Positions 6,658-14,726 of a DNA stretch of 47,790 bases are shown here, piece after piece. The stretch's first letter is position 1; each line of letters begins with the position of its first letter. The position numbers and the translations under genes are program-made. This DNA comes from CAZXFH01 sp964640055. Lineage in GTDB: Bacteria > Fidelibacterota > UBA2242 > JAFGTP01. The notes beneath the pieces are model-generated. The model did not search any database and was not told the DNA's origin. It saw only the letters and a list, made by a program, of their open reading frames with translations. Location of the stretch: NCBI GenBank assembly GCA_964640055.1, contig CAZXFH010000025.1:1-47790 (forward strand). Direction: 5' to 3'.

Positions 6658-7947
6658 ATGGACGTTCTGACTACCCGGGAATTGCAGGCACGGCTGGATC
6701 ATCCGGCTCTAAAATTAATCGATATTCGGCCGGTCGCAGCCTATAATGGCTGGCGACTGAAGGGTGAGTCCCGGGGCGGGCACATCAAAAAAGCGCGCAG
6801 TTTACCCTTTAAATGGCTGCAATATATTGACTGGTTGGATATTGTGCAGTCTAAAGGGATTGAACAACAGCATGCGCTGGTGATTTACGGTTACGATATG
6901 ACCGAAACAGAGCAGGTAGCTGAACATTTCAAGCGGGCCGGCTATCGGGATGTCAGTCTCTACTACGACTTTTTGAAAGCCTGGAGCGGGCAGCCGGAAC
7001 GGCCCATGTCCCGGTTAAAACGTTACCGGCAGCTGGTTTCGGCGGAATGGTTGCAGGGATTGCTGGAGACCGGTCAGGCCGAGGGGTATAACCAGCAGCG
7101 TTTTGTGCTTTGCCATTGTCATTACCGCAACAAAGCCGACTATGAAAGCAGGCACATTCCCGGCGCAATCGAGTTGGATACCAATACCCTGGAGTCACCC
7201 AAAACCTGGAACCGGCGCAGTCCCCGGGAATTGAAGGCCACGCTGGAAAGGTGCGATATCACTCATGACACCACCGTAATTCTCTACGGACGTTTTTCCG
7301 CTCCTGATAACAGCGATCCCTTTCCGGGCAGCAGTGCCGGACAGCTGGCCGCCATGCGCTGTGCTTTTATCATGCTCTATGCCGGGGTTTGCGATGTCCG
7401 CGTCTTAGATGGCGGGCTACAGGCCTGGGAAGATGCCGGCCTGGCGTCTACAACCCAGTCTGCAGACAAACAGCCGGTCGCGGATTTCGGGGTAAAAATT
7501 CCCCAGAATCCTCAGTATGCGGTCGATCTGCCGCAGGCCAGGGAAATGCTATCATCCGCAGATAGCAATCTGGTCAGTGTGCGCAGCTGGCCTGAATTTA
7601 TCGGTGAAGTCAGTGGATATAACTATATCGCGCGACAGGGGCGCATTCCCGGGGCGCTGTTTGGTAATTGCGGAAGTGACGCCTACCATATGGAAAATTA
7701 CCGCAATCTCGATCACACCATGCGCGAATATCATGAAATTGCCCAGCTCTGGGCGGCGGCGGGGATTACACCGGATAGACACAATGCCTTTTACTGCGGT
7801 ACCGGTTGGCGGGGCAGTGAAGCCTTTTTTTGCGCCTGGTTAATGGGCTGGCCGCGGGTGTCGGTCTTTGACGGCGGCTGGTTTGAATGGAGTCAAGATC
7901 CCGATAACCCGATTGAAACCGGGCGACCCACCCGGGGTATGTTTTAA
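6658..7947 (+). CDS. eanB: Three-rhodanese sulfurtransferase, EanB-like ergothioneine synthase
   Basis: A 429-residue protein from the ATG at 6658 (a TTG at 6643 would add five residues). Three rhodanese repeats follow each other: about 1-115 (LIDIRPVAAYNGW), 135-270 (FVLCHCHYRNKADYESRHIP, ending VRVLDGGLQAWEDAGL) and 280-415. Only the third has a catalytic cysteine loop, CGTGWR, at Cys380. The first has YGYDMT and the second YGRFS there. Tyr321 in GYNYIARQGRIPG lies 59 residues before the cysteine; from memory, EanB of Chlorobium limicola uses Tyr353 and Cys412, the same spacing. EanB replaces a C-H bond of trimethylhistidine with sulfur without oxygen. The EgtD, SufS and SufE genes that follow support this over a generic sulfurtransferase. 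Confidence 0.75.
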   Translation: MDVLTTRELQARLDHPALKLIDIRPVAAYNGWRLKGESRGGHIKKARSLPFKWLQYIDWLDIVQSKGIEQQHALVIYGYDMTETEQVAEHFKRAGYRDVSLYYDFLKAWSGQPERPMSRLKRYRQLVSAEWLQGLLETGQAEGYNQQRFVLCHCHYRNKADYESRHIPGAIELDTNTLESPKTWNRRSPRELKATLERCDITHDTTVILYGRFSAPDNSDPFPGSSAGQLAAMRCAFIMLYAGVCDVRVLDGGLQAWEDAGLASTTQSADKQPVADFGVKIPQNPQYAVDLPQAREMLSSADSNLVSVRSWPEFIGEVSGYNYIARQGRIPGALFGNCGSDAYHMENYRNLDHTMREYHEIAQLWAAAGITPDRHNAFYCGTGWRGSEAFFCAWLMGWPRVSVFDGGWFEWSQDPDNPIETGRPTRGMF

Positions 7948-7969
7948 TTCGCAGGGTAGCAGAATTATT

Positions 7970-8974
7970 ATGGTTAATACCGATATGGATTCCGCATTGA
8001 ATACCCAGATCACGATCACAGATTGTCTGGCTAAAATCGGGATGGCGCGGATTATCGACGCCATCTTTAGGGATCTGAAAGTCACGCCAAAACGGATTGC
8101 CAGTATCTACTTTTATGACGCCCGAGGGTCACAATTATTTGAAGAGATTACCCATTTACCGGAGTATTATTTAACCCGGACTGAGAAGGGCTTACTAAAA
8201 CAAATAGCGCCCCGGCTAGGTCAGGATTTGCAAGACCGGGATATTGTTGAGATCGGGAGTGGCAATTGCGCCAAGATCTCAATTTTATTGGATGCGATTC
8301 CCCCTCAAGTTGTAAAATCAGTCCGCTACATCCCGGTGGATGTCAGCTCTGCGGCCCTCAAAGCCGCGGCTCGTCAACTGGTGAAAGGCTTTCCGGGATT
8401 GCGCGTACGGGGTCTGGTGGCTGATTTTAGTAAGCAGCTGCATTTAATCCCGGATACAGCGCAGCGGCTCATCTGTTTTTTAGGCAGTACACTGGGCAAT
8501 CTCGATCCTGAGCAGGCCCGCCAATTTTTTATTACGCTAGGAGAGATTATGCCAGCCCGTGATCGGTTTTTACTCGGGATTGATCTGATAAAGTCCCGGG
8601 CCGTACTGGAGCAAGCCTATAATGATCAGCAAGGAGTGACGGCTGCATTCAACCGCAATATATTAACGGCCATCAACAATCTGGCCGGCACTGATTTTGA
8701 CCCGCAGGCTTTCCGCCATGTGGCTTTTTATAACAAGGAAGCTTGCCGTATTGAGATGCATTTGGAGGCCCGGCGGGATATGGTAATTACCAGCCCCCGC
8801 TTTCCGCATGATATTGAACTGGTAAAAGGCGAAATGATTCATACTGAAAACTCTTATAAATTTACACCGGACAGGATTGCCACCCTGGCGGAAACAGGTG
8901 GTATGTTTATTGAAAATATTATCAGTGATGCTGATGATCGGTTTGCATTGCTGGAGTTAGGCAAGGCAGGCTAA
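7970..8974 (+). CDS. egtD: L-histidine N-alpha-methyltransferase (EgtD/EanA)
   Basis: A 334-residue SAM-dependent methyltransferase that converts histidine to trimethylhistidine (hercynine), the first step to ergothioneine. Visible family motifs: LPEYYLTRTEKGLL at 63-76, SAM-binding EIGSGN at 94-99, VDVSSAAL at 123-130, GSTLGN at 172-177, the YNDQQGVTAAFNRN block at 217-230 and HTENSYKF at 291-298, whose Glu and Ser contact histidine in known EgtD. Length agrees with the family (about 320). I chose ATG 7970, 22 bases after the previous stop; longer frames overlap the rhodanese gene. No EgtB-type oxygenase or EgtE lyase is nearby. Confidence 0.9.
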   Translation: MVNTDMDSALNTQITITDCLAKIGMARIIDAIFRDLKVTPKRIASIYFYDARGSQLFEEITHLPEYYLTRTEKGLLKQIAPRLGQDLQDRDIVEIGSGNCAKISILLDAIPPQVVKSVRYIPVDVSSAALKAAARQLVKGFPGLRVRGLVADFSKQLHLIPDTAQRLICFLGSTLGNLDPEQARQFFITLGEIMPARDRFLLGIDLIKSRAVLEQAYNDQQGVTAAFNRNILTAINNLAGTDFDPQAFRHVAFYNKEACRIEMHLEARRDMVITSPRFPHDIELVKGEMIHTENSYKFTPDRIATLAETGGMFIENIISDADDRFALLELGKAG

Positions 8975-8982
8975 ACACGCTG

Positions 8983-10203
8983 GTGACCGATTTATCCAAA
9001 ATACGATCTGATTTTCCGATTTTAAAACAGGCGGTATATGGTCGTCCGCTGATTTACCTGGATAATGCCGCTACCACCCAAAAGCCCCGGGTGGTCATGG
9101 ATAAACTGACCGGTTATTACAGCGAAATGAACAGTAATATTCACCGGGGAGTACATTACCTGAGCGCGGCAGCCGGTTCGGCCTATGAACAGGCCCGCGA
9201 TACAGTCAGAGAGCTTCTCAATGCCAAGCGTAGCCGTGAAATTATTTTCACCCATGGAACCACTGAGGCCATCAATCTGGTGGCTAATTCTTTCGGGCAG
9301 TCTTTTATTAATGCCGGCGATGAGATCCTTATTACGGAGATGGAACACCATTCCAACATTGTTCCCTGGCAGATTCTGTGTGCGCAAAAAGAAGCAGCTC
9401 TCAAAGTTGTCCCTTTGACTGACGACGGTTGTTTACAAATGGAATTGCTGCCCGCTCTTATCACAGAAAAAACCAAATTGATTGCGATAACCTATGTTTC
9501 CAATGTGCTGGGTACTATCAATCCCCTGAAAGAAATCGTCGAATTGGCCCATAATCATGATATCCCGGTTTTGATTGACGCGGCCCAGGCCATACAACAC
9601 ATGCCGGTGGATGTCCAGGCTCTTGATTGTGATTTTTTCGCCTTTTCCGGGCATAAGATGTATGCGGCTACGGGCATCGGGGTCTTGTATGCCAAAGAAA
9701 ACTGGTTGGAGTCTCTGCCGCCCTATCAAACTGGTGGGGGCATGGTTGAATCAGTCCGTCTGGAAAACACAACTTATGCCGAGTTACCGCTAAAATTTGA
9801 GGCCGGCACTCCTAATATTGCCGCTGCCATCAGCCTGGAAGCGGCGATCAGATATATACAGGCCGTGGGAATCGAGCAGATAGCTGCCCATGAACAGGAT
9901 TTACTGCAGTATTTAACAGCCAGTCTGACTGATTTGGAGGAGGTCACAATTTATGGGCCACAAAATCAGAGATGTGGGGTTCTGTCTTTCAATTTGGACG
10001 CGGTCGATCCCTATGATGCGGGTATGATTTTAGATAAAATGGGCATCGCTGTGCGGACCGGGACCCATTGCGCCGCCCCGGTCATGCAACACTACCGGAT
10101 CAGAGGGACGCTTCGGGCCAGTTTTGCACTCTATAACACCCGGGAGGAGGTTGAGCGGCTCATCACCGGCCTGCAAAAAGTAAAGGCGTTACTGGCGCAA
10201 TAA
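8983..10203 (+). CDS. sufS: SufS-type cysteine desulfurase
   Basis: A 406-residue group II cysteine desulfurase that takes sulfur from cysteine as a persulfide, leaving alanine. The PLP lysine is Lys225 in FSGHKMYA and the catalytic cysteine is Cys363 in RTGTHCAAPV, almost the E. coli SufS positions (226 and 364). It starts with GTG eight bases after egtD, so it is coupled to it. No SufB, SufC or SufD scaffold follows, which argues that this copy serves the sulfurtransferase at the head of the operon rather than Fe-S assembly, although it could also supply a distant Suf system. Confidence 0.93.
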   Translation: MTDLSKIRSDFPILKQAVYGRPLIYLDNAATTQKPRVVMDKLTGYYSEMNSNIHRGVHYLSAAAGSAYEQARDTVRELLNAKRSREIIFTHGTTEAINLVANSFGQSFINAGDEILITEMEHHSNIVPWQILCAQKEAALKVVPLTDDGCLQMELLPALITEKTKLIAITYVSNVLGTINPLKEIVELAHNHDIPVLIDAAQAIQHMPVDVQALDCDFFAFSGHKMYAATGIGVLYAKENWLESLPPYQTGGGMVESVRLENTTYAELPLKFEAGTPNIAAAISLEAAIRYIQAVGIEQIAAHEQDLLQYLTASLTDLEEVTIYGPQNQRCGVLSFNLDAVDPYDAGMILDKMGIAVRTGTHCAAPVMQHYRIRGTLRASFALYNTREEVERLITGLQKVKALLAQ

Positions 10204-10234
10204 AAGTAGCTGGCAGGAACCGAATTGCATTATT

Positions 10235-10642
10235 ATGAAAATCAATGAAACCCAGGATAAAATAATTCAGGAAATGTCCCAATTGAATGATTGGCTGGAC
10301 AGGTATGAATATTTGATTGGCTTGGGACAAGACTTGACTCCCATGGATAAAAAATTCCGCACGGCTGAGCATGCCTTGCCAGGCTGTCAATCAAAGGTCT
10401 GGATCCGGGCAGAATTAGAAGCGGATAAAATAGTGTTTTCCGCTGATAGTGATTCGGTAATAATAAAGGGGATTCTGGCCCTGTTGTTGCAGATTCTGAA
10501 CCGACGGCCTCCGGAAGCAATTGCCAACGCGGATTTATATTTTATCCAAGCTACCGGATTGGACAGTCACTTGTCGCCCTCGCGGGCCAATGGAGTCAGA
10601 TCAATTGTGAAACGATTAAAATCCTGCGGAGCAAAATTATAG
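10235..10642 (+). CDS. sufE: SufE sulfur-acceptor protein
   Basis: A 135-residue SufE. The acceptor cysteine is Cys51 in LPGCQSKVWI, the same position as in E. coli SufE, and the C-terminal half (LLQILNRRPPEAI, then SPSRANGVRSIVKRLKS) is also typical. It receives persulfide from SufS and passes it on. It lies 31 bases after sufS and ends the operon. With a rhodanese partner two genes upstream it may hand sulfur to the EanB-like enzyme. Confidence 0.92.
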   Translation: MKINETQDKIIQEMSQLNDWLDRYEYLIGLGQDLTPMDKKFRTAEHALPGCQSKVWIRAELEADKIVFSADSDSVIIKGILALLLQILNRRPPEAIANADLYFIQATGLDSHLSPSRANGVRSIVKRLKSCGAKL

Positions 10643-10805
10643 TGCGGACTAATAATCGTTTTAGTAAAGGGTGACTCAGTGATTTCATATTTTCACCACA
10701 GGTGTCAAGCGACTACCCGCACACAATCCCGGTCAGCGCCAGCCGGCAGATTATTTTTGCACCTCTATAACAGAAAATGAACATTAAAACATTTAAGAGG
10801 GTAAC

Positions 10806-11552
10806 ATGAAGCTAAATGCAAAGCAACAAGAGCTGTGTGAGCAAAGTAAATGGGATTTCTCAGATCTGAAGGCACTTTTCATTAATTGTACCCTGAAAAA
10901 ATCCGATAGAATGTCACATACGCGCGGATTAATCGAAGTATCAAAAGCGATCATGGAAGAAAACAAAGTGCAGGTGGAAGTGCTGCGTGCGGTTGACTAT
11001 GATATTGCCTATGGGGTTTATCCGGATATGACCGAACATGGAGTGGCCAGGGATGAGTGGCCCCAGATCTATACAAAGGTTAAAGCCGCGGATATTCTGG
11101 TGCTGGGAACACCGATCTGGCTGGGCGAGAAATCATCGGTGTGTACTAAAGTTATTGAACGCTTATACGGACAGTCCGGTGAATTAAATGACCAGGGTCA
11201 GTACTCCTATTACGGTCGGATCGGCGGCTGTCTGGTCACCGGGAATGAAGATGGGATCAAACATTGTGGCATGGGGATTCTTTATTCTTTACAACATCTG
11301 GGCTTTGTGATTCCGCCCCAGGCCGACGCAGGATGGATCGGAGAAGCCGGTCCGGGCCCCTCATATCTGGATCCGGATTCCGGTGGTCCGGAAAATGATT
11401 TTACCAACCGCAACACCACTTTCATGGCCTGGAATTTGATGCATATGGCACGTATTCTGAAAGATGCCGGCGGCATTCCCGCCCATGGTAATCAACGCGC
11501 AGCCTGGGAGGCGGGCTGCCGCTTTGACCATCCCAATCCGGAGTATCGCTAA
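10806..11552 (+). CDS. Flavodoxin/NADPH-FMN reductase family protein
   Basis: A 248-residue flavodoxin-like protein. ALFINCTLKKSDRMSHTRGL near residues 25-45 resembles the FMN-phosphate loop of NAD(P)H-dependent FMN reductases, ADILVLGTPIWLGEKSSVCT near 95-114 is the second flavin-binding loop, and GGCLVTGNEDG near 141-151 the third. The C-terminus (GPSYLDPDSGGPENDFTNRN) is seen in a widespread uncharacterised subgroup. It probably moves electrons as a flavin carrier. GAGGGTAAC precedes the ATG. It is 163 bases after sufE with no terminator between, so co-expression with that operon is possible but not shown. Confidence 0.8.
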   Translation: MKLNAKQQELCEQSKWDFSDLKALFINCTLKKSDRMSHTRGLIEVSKAIMEENKVQVEVLRAVDYDIAYGVYPDMTEHGVARDEWPQIYTKVKAADILVLGTPIWLGEKSSVCTKVIERLYGQSGELNDQGQYSYYGRIGGCLVTGNEDGIKHCGMGILYSLQHLGFVIPPQADAGWIGEAGPGPSYLDPDSGGPENDFTNRNTTFMAWNLMHMARILKDAGGIPAHGNQRAAWEAGCRFDHPNPEYR

Positions 11553-11731
11553 AGTCCGCTGCCGGACATAATGATATAAAATCGCAACTATTATTTGTGA
11601 ATCACGAGTGTGCTAATTCAAAGAACTCTGTCTAAACCTGGCCTGTTGCGATTGAGCTTAACTCACTAAGACAGCAGACCGGGATTTTCCGATGGGGGTT
11701 TGATTCATCCTCCAATAAATAATTGAAATAC

Positions 11732-11770
11732 AAAAGCCCTGACTGAATATAACAGTACAGGGCTTTTTTG
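11732..11770 (+). terminator. Intrinsic terminator after the flavodoxin-family gene
   Basis: AAAAGCCCTG (11732-11741) pairs with CAGGGCTTTT (11758-11767), with a 16-base loop and a run of T, a classic rho-independent terminator. The A-run on the left makes it potentially bidirectional. The rest of 11553-11942 holds no gene; besides this hairpin only a possible FNR-type site at 11814 stands out. Confidence 0.85.
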
Positions 11771-11813
11771 TATCCTCTTCCAGACGCGCTATGACCGGGT
11801 TTTTTGCTTGTTT

Positions 11814-11827
11814 TTGATATAGATCAC
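11814..11827. promoter_or_regulatory. FNR/CRP-type binding site candidate
   Basis: TTGATATAGATCAC matches the FNR consensus TTGAT-N4-ATCAA at nine of ten defined bases. It lies about 115 bases before the sensor kinase ATG and after a terminator, a sensible place for an upstream activator site. A single match by eye in an AT-rich gap can be chance. Confidence 0.3.
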
Positions 11828-11942
11828 AGACATTTTAATGCAAATTAAACAAATTAATTTCCGTAAAGGCTATATTAGGCAAAGCTAAAAATTTTAAATG
11901 GTTTCTTTTAATCTCAATACCGGCTGAGTAATAAGGTTTAAG

Positions 11943-13571
11943 ATGGGGCAGATCCTCCCGACAATATATAAAACCGGCGAAAAATTCAGTAGTAAGATAG
12001 GTCTGTTACACAGGGAAATCGAGGCATTAAAAGCAATAATTGCGACGCTCAAACGAAATGGATTACACAGCGAGACTGTTCTCTTAAAATTACAGGAAAA
12101 TGAAGCGGAATTGAGGGCGCTTTTTGACAGTGCCAAGGATGGTATCGCTTTAATTGATCGGACTGGTAAAGTCCTTAAAGTGAACCAAAGAATAGTAGAT
12201 GTCGGCGGTTATTCCAAAGATGAGATCGTTGGCAAGCGCTTTAAATTTCTAAAGGTGTTTCCGCCGCGCAGCAGAGCCCAAGTTATCTCGAAATTTTCTG
12301 CTTTGATGCAGGGGAACAGCGTGCCGCCTTTTCGTGTAGAAGTGCGCACCAAAGAGGGACAGAAATTACACGTTGAATTACATGGCTCTCTCTATAAACA
12401 GGCAGGTAAAATAAAAGGCATGGTGGGAGTCATGCGTGATATCACGGCACGCAACCGGATGGAAAAGGCCTTGCGGGAAAGTGAAAATCGTTACCGGACT
12501 ATCTTTGAGAATGCCGGGGCCGCTACCGCCATTATTAAAAGTGATACCACCATCTTATTTGTCAATAAGGAGTTCGAAAAAATCTCCGGTTATACCACAC
12601 AAGAACTTGAAAACCGGATAAAATGCATTGACTTCATGCTCACCATGGACCGGGGAAAATTGTTGAAATATTACAGCGAGCATACGGAAAATCAAACGAC
12701 TGCGCCTCAGCAATATGAACTGCACTTTAAAGACCGAAATGGATGTATCAAAAACGTCCTATTAAAAATTGCGATGATTCCGGGAACCACCAAAAGTGTG
12801 GCCTCCTTTCTGGACATTACCGATCAACATCATCTGGAGCGGCAATTACAACAGGCGCAGAAAATAGAATCTATTGGCCGCCTGGCCGGAGGAGTGGCCC
12901 ACGATTTTAACAACCTGATGACGATTATTCAGGGGAATGCCGAATTGCTCAGCATGTCTGAAGTAAATTTATCTCAGTCTACACAATTGGAAGAGATCAT
13001 AAATGCCGCCCAACAGGCCGCGCGCCTGACGAAACAATTACTGCTGTTCAGCCGCAAAGAAGAAATGGTGTTCAGGACTATTGATCTGAATTTTATTATC
13101 CCTGAACTGCTTAAAATGTTAGAGCGGCTGATCGGAGAAGACATTACCATCCGGACGAAGCTGGAAGATTCACTTTGGAATATTGAAGGTGACGAGGGTA
13201 ATCTGGAGCAGGTAATCATGAATCTGGTGGTCAATGCCCGGGATGCCATGCCTCAGGGTGGTGAGTTAGTCCTGAAGACTGAGAATGTTATGATATCGAG
13301 ATCAAAAGCACTGCGCATTCCCGAAGCCAAAGCCGGTAAATCAGTCTGTCTGACCTTAGAAGATAGCGGGACTGGTATGGATAAGGAAATTCTGGACAAT
13401 ATTTTTGATCCTTTTTTCACCACCAAGGAGGCCGGTAAAGGAACCGGCTTAGGGCTTTCGGTAGTCTATGGGATTGTTAAGAAACATAAAGGTTGGGTCA
13501 ATGTCTATACTGAGAAAGGAGAGGGCACAACCTTCAAACTCTATTTTCCGGCTTGTGTGGATGCGTCATAG
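11943..13571 (+). CDS. PAS-PAS sensor histidine kinase (hybrid kinase split from its receiver)
   Basis: A 542-residue soluble kinase with no membrane segment. A short coiled coil (about 20-60) leads to a PAS domain (62-175), a second PAS (183-295), then HisKA with phospho-acceptor His320 in GGVAHDFNN, and HATPase_c with NARDAMP (431-437), DSGTGMD (474-480), FDPFFTTK (488-495) and GKGTGLGLS (499-507). The GGVAHDFNNL type of H-box is common in hybrid kinases. It stops at TAG 13569-13571; the same frame then continues into a receiver domain 15 bases on, see the next gene. Signal unknown; cytosolic PAS domains suggest a redox or small-ligand cue. Confidence 0.9.
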   Translation: MGQILPTIYKTGEKFSSKIGLLHREIEALKAIIATLKRNGLHSETVLLKLQENEAELRALFDSAKDGIALIDRTGKVLKVNQRIVDVGGYSKDEIVGKRFKFLKVFPPRSRAQVISKFSALMQGNSVPPFRVEVRTKEGQKLHVELHGSLYKQAGKIKGMVGVMRDITARNRMEKALRESENRYRTIFENAGAATAIIKSDTTILFVNKEFEKISGYTTQELENRIKCIDFMLTMDRGKLLKYYSEHTENQTTAPQQYELHFKDRNGCIKNVLLKIAMIPGTTKSVASFLDITDQHHLERQLQQAQKIESIGRLAGGVAHDFNNLMTIIQGNAELLSMSEVNLSQSTQLEEIINAAQQAARLTKQLLLFSRKEEMVFRTIDLNFIIPELLKMLERLIGEDITIRTKLEDSLWNIEGDEGNLEQVIMNLVVNARDAMPQGGELVLKTENVMISRSKALRIPEAKAGKSVCLTLEDSGTGMDKEILDNIFDPFFTTKEAGKGTGLGLSVVYGIVKKHKGWVNVYTEKGEGTTFKLYFPACVDAS

Positions 13572-13586
13572 CCAGTCGCCGACCGA

Positions 13587-13991
13587 ATGACAGCCTGGGA
13601 CCGGCTGCAGGGCCATGGCGAGCAGATTCTGCTGATCGAAGATGATGCTCATGTGCGTGAATTTGGCAAGAAAATACTGAACAAAAACGGATATCTGGTG
13701 GATGATGTGGAGGATGCCAGCCAGGCGCCCAAAATATTGACGCAAAAGACAGGCGGCTATAATCTGATCATCAGCGATGTGGTCCTGCCCGATCTAAATG
13801 GTGTGGAATTAGTCACTCGACTGCACCAGATCAATACCTATGTCCCGGTCATTATGAGCAGCGGTTATACCGAGGAAAAATCGTGGCGGAACAGGATAAA
13901 AGAAAATCACTATGCTTTTCTTCAAAAACCGTTTGATGTGGAAAGTATGCGGAGGACGGTTAAAGAGACCCTGGTCGATTCGCGCACCTAA
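13587..13991 (+). CDS. Single-domain response regulator (receiver)
   Basis: A 134-residue CheY-like receiver: acidic pocket EDD at 18-20, phospho-acceptor Asp64 in IISDVVLPD, MSSG at 90-93 and Lys114 in FLQKPFD. It has no output domain. It begins GHGEQILLIEDD, the way receivers begin when fused behind a kinase, and lies in the same reading frame as the kinase with only one TAG between. It is either a separate partner translated from the ATG at 13587 (no clear ribosome binding site) or the detached C-terminus of a hybrid kinase. Confidence 0.85.
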   Translation: MTAWDRLQGHGEQILLIEDDAHVREFGKKILNKNGYLVDDVEDASQAPKILTQKTGGYNLIISDVVLPDLNGVELVTRLHQINTYVPVIMSSGYTEEKSWRNRIKENHYAFLQKPFDVESMRRTVKETLVDSRT

Positions 13992-14050
13992 AGAGATATT
14001 GAATTTTCCTTATTTCTTTTTCTCCCAATATGATATAATCAGCAAATGGA

Positions 14051-14082
14051 CACTGCAGGTCACACCGCAGAGCAGTGTGACC
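14051..14082. repeat. Nested inverted repeat after the receiver gene
   Basis: GGTCACAC (14058-14065) and GTGTGACC (14075-14082) are perfect 8-base arms around 9 bases. An alternative pairing of CACTGC (14051-14056) with GCAGTG (14072-14077) competes with it. There is no T-run, so it is not a standard terminator. It may be a protein-binding palindrome or an RNA switch-like hairpin; function unknown. Confidence 0.4.
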
Positions 14083-14154
14083 AGGGCTGGAGAGGGGCGG
14101 ATAACCGCAGGGAAAGCCCGGCGTCTATTATTTGAAAAGCGTGAGATCAGCACC

Positions 14155-14254
14155 NNNNNNNNNNNNNNNNNNNNNNNNNNNNNNNNNNNNNNNNNNNNNN
14201 NNNNNNNNNNNNNNNNNNNNNNNNNNNNNNNNNNNNNNNNNNNNNNNNNNNNNN
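14155..14254. other. Scaffold gap (100 Ns)
   Basis: Exactly 100 undetermined bases, the usual placeholder for a gap of unknown size. The interval 13992-14455 around it shows no convincing gene. The 9-base word CGTGAGATC occurs on both sides (14140-14148 and 14260-14268), hinting that a repeat stopped the assembly. Confidence 0.95.
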
Positions 14255-14455
14255 TTTGACGTGAGATCTGGTTTTTTTCACCAGGCTGAAGCCGGGTGTT
14301 AATCTCAAGGTACGAATTTGATTAATTATCATAAGACCACAAGACCAAATTGGGGATGAACAGGGAGACCTGGGTTGGTATAAGGCTGTGATTTATATAT
14401 TGTTATAAGCAACTGATGTTGCTCAAAGAATTATTATTACGGTTGTTATACGATG

Positions 14456-14528
14456 TGAGTGCACCAGGGATCGAACCTGGGACCCACGGCTTAAAAGGCC
14501 GTTGCTCTACCGACTGAGCTATGCACCC
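14456..14528 (-). tRNA. tRNA-Lys (UUU)
   Basis: Read on the minus strand, the acceptor stem GGGTGCA/TGCACTC, D-arm GCTC-AGTCGGTA-GAGC, anticodon stem ACGGC/GCCGT with loop CTTTTAA, and T-arm CCAGG-TTCGATC-CCTGG all pair properly. The anticodon is TTT, lysine. The discriminator base is A and CCA is not encoded. It sits between the scaffold gap and the acyltransferase gene. Confidence 0.95.
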
Positions 14529-14726
14529 GTGCGAAAAAGCCTTCTAATTTATTTAATAATTGGCAGTCAATCAAGTTAAAATGGCGGCTTTCTGGTAAAT
14601 TAATTTTAGAGTGCTATTTGGGAAAGAACAGCCCTGATTAGGGGGTGAATTGCGGATTAGAAGAAAAAGAATTAGCCTTTTAAACAAAATGCCATAAATT
14701 AAGCGGGAAAAAAAAGGGGAAATATT

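Noticed and set aside
8983..10642. Fe-S cluster assembly (suf) operon
   Set aside because: SufB, SufC, SufD and SufU/SufA genes are absent and the pair is attached to egtD and a rhodanese.
6448..11552. Oxygen-dependent ergothioneine route (EgtB/EgtC/EgtE)
   Set aside because: No sulfoxide synthase, amidotransferase or lyase gene is found beside egtD; the partner is a rhodanese, pointing to the oxygen-independent version.
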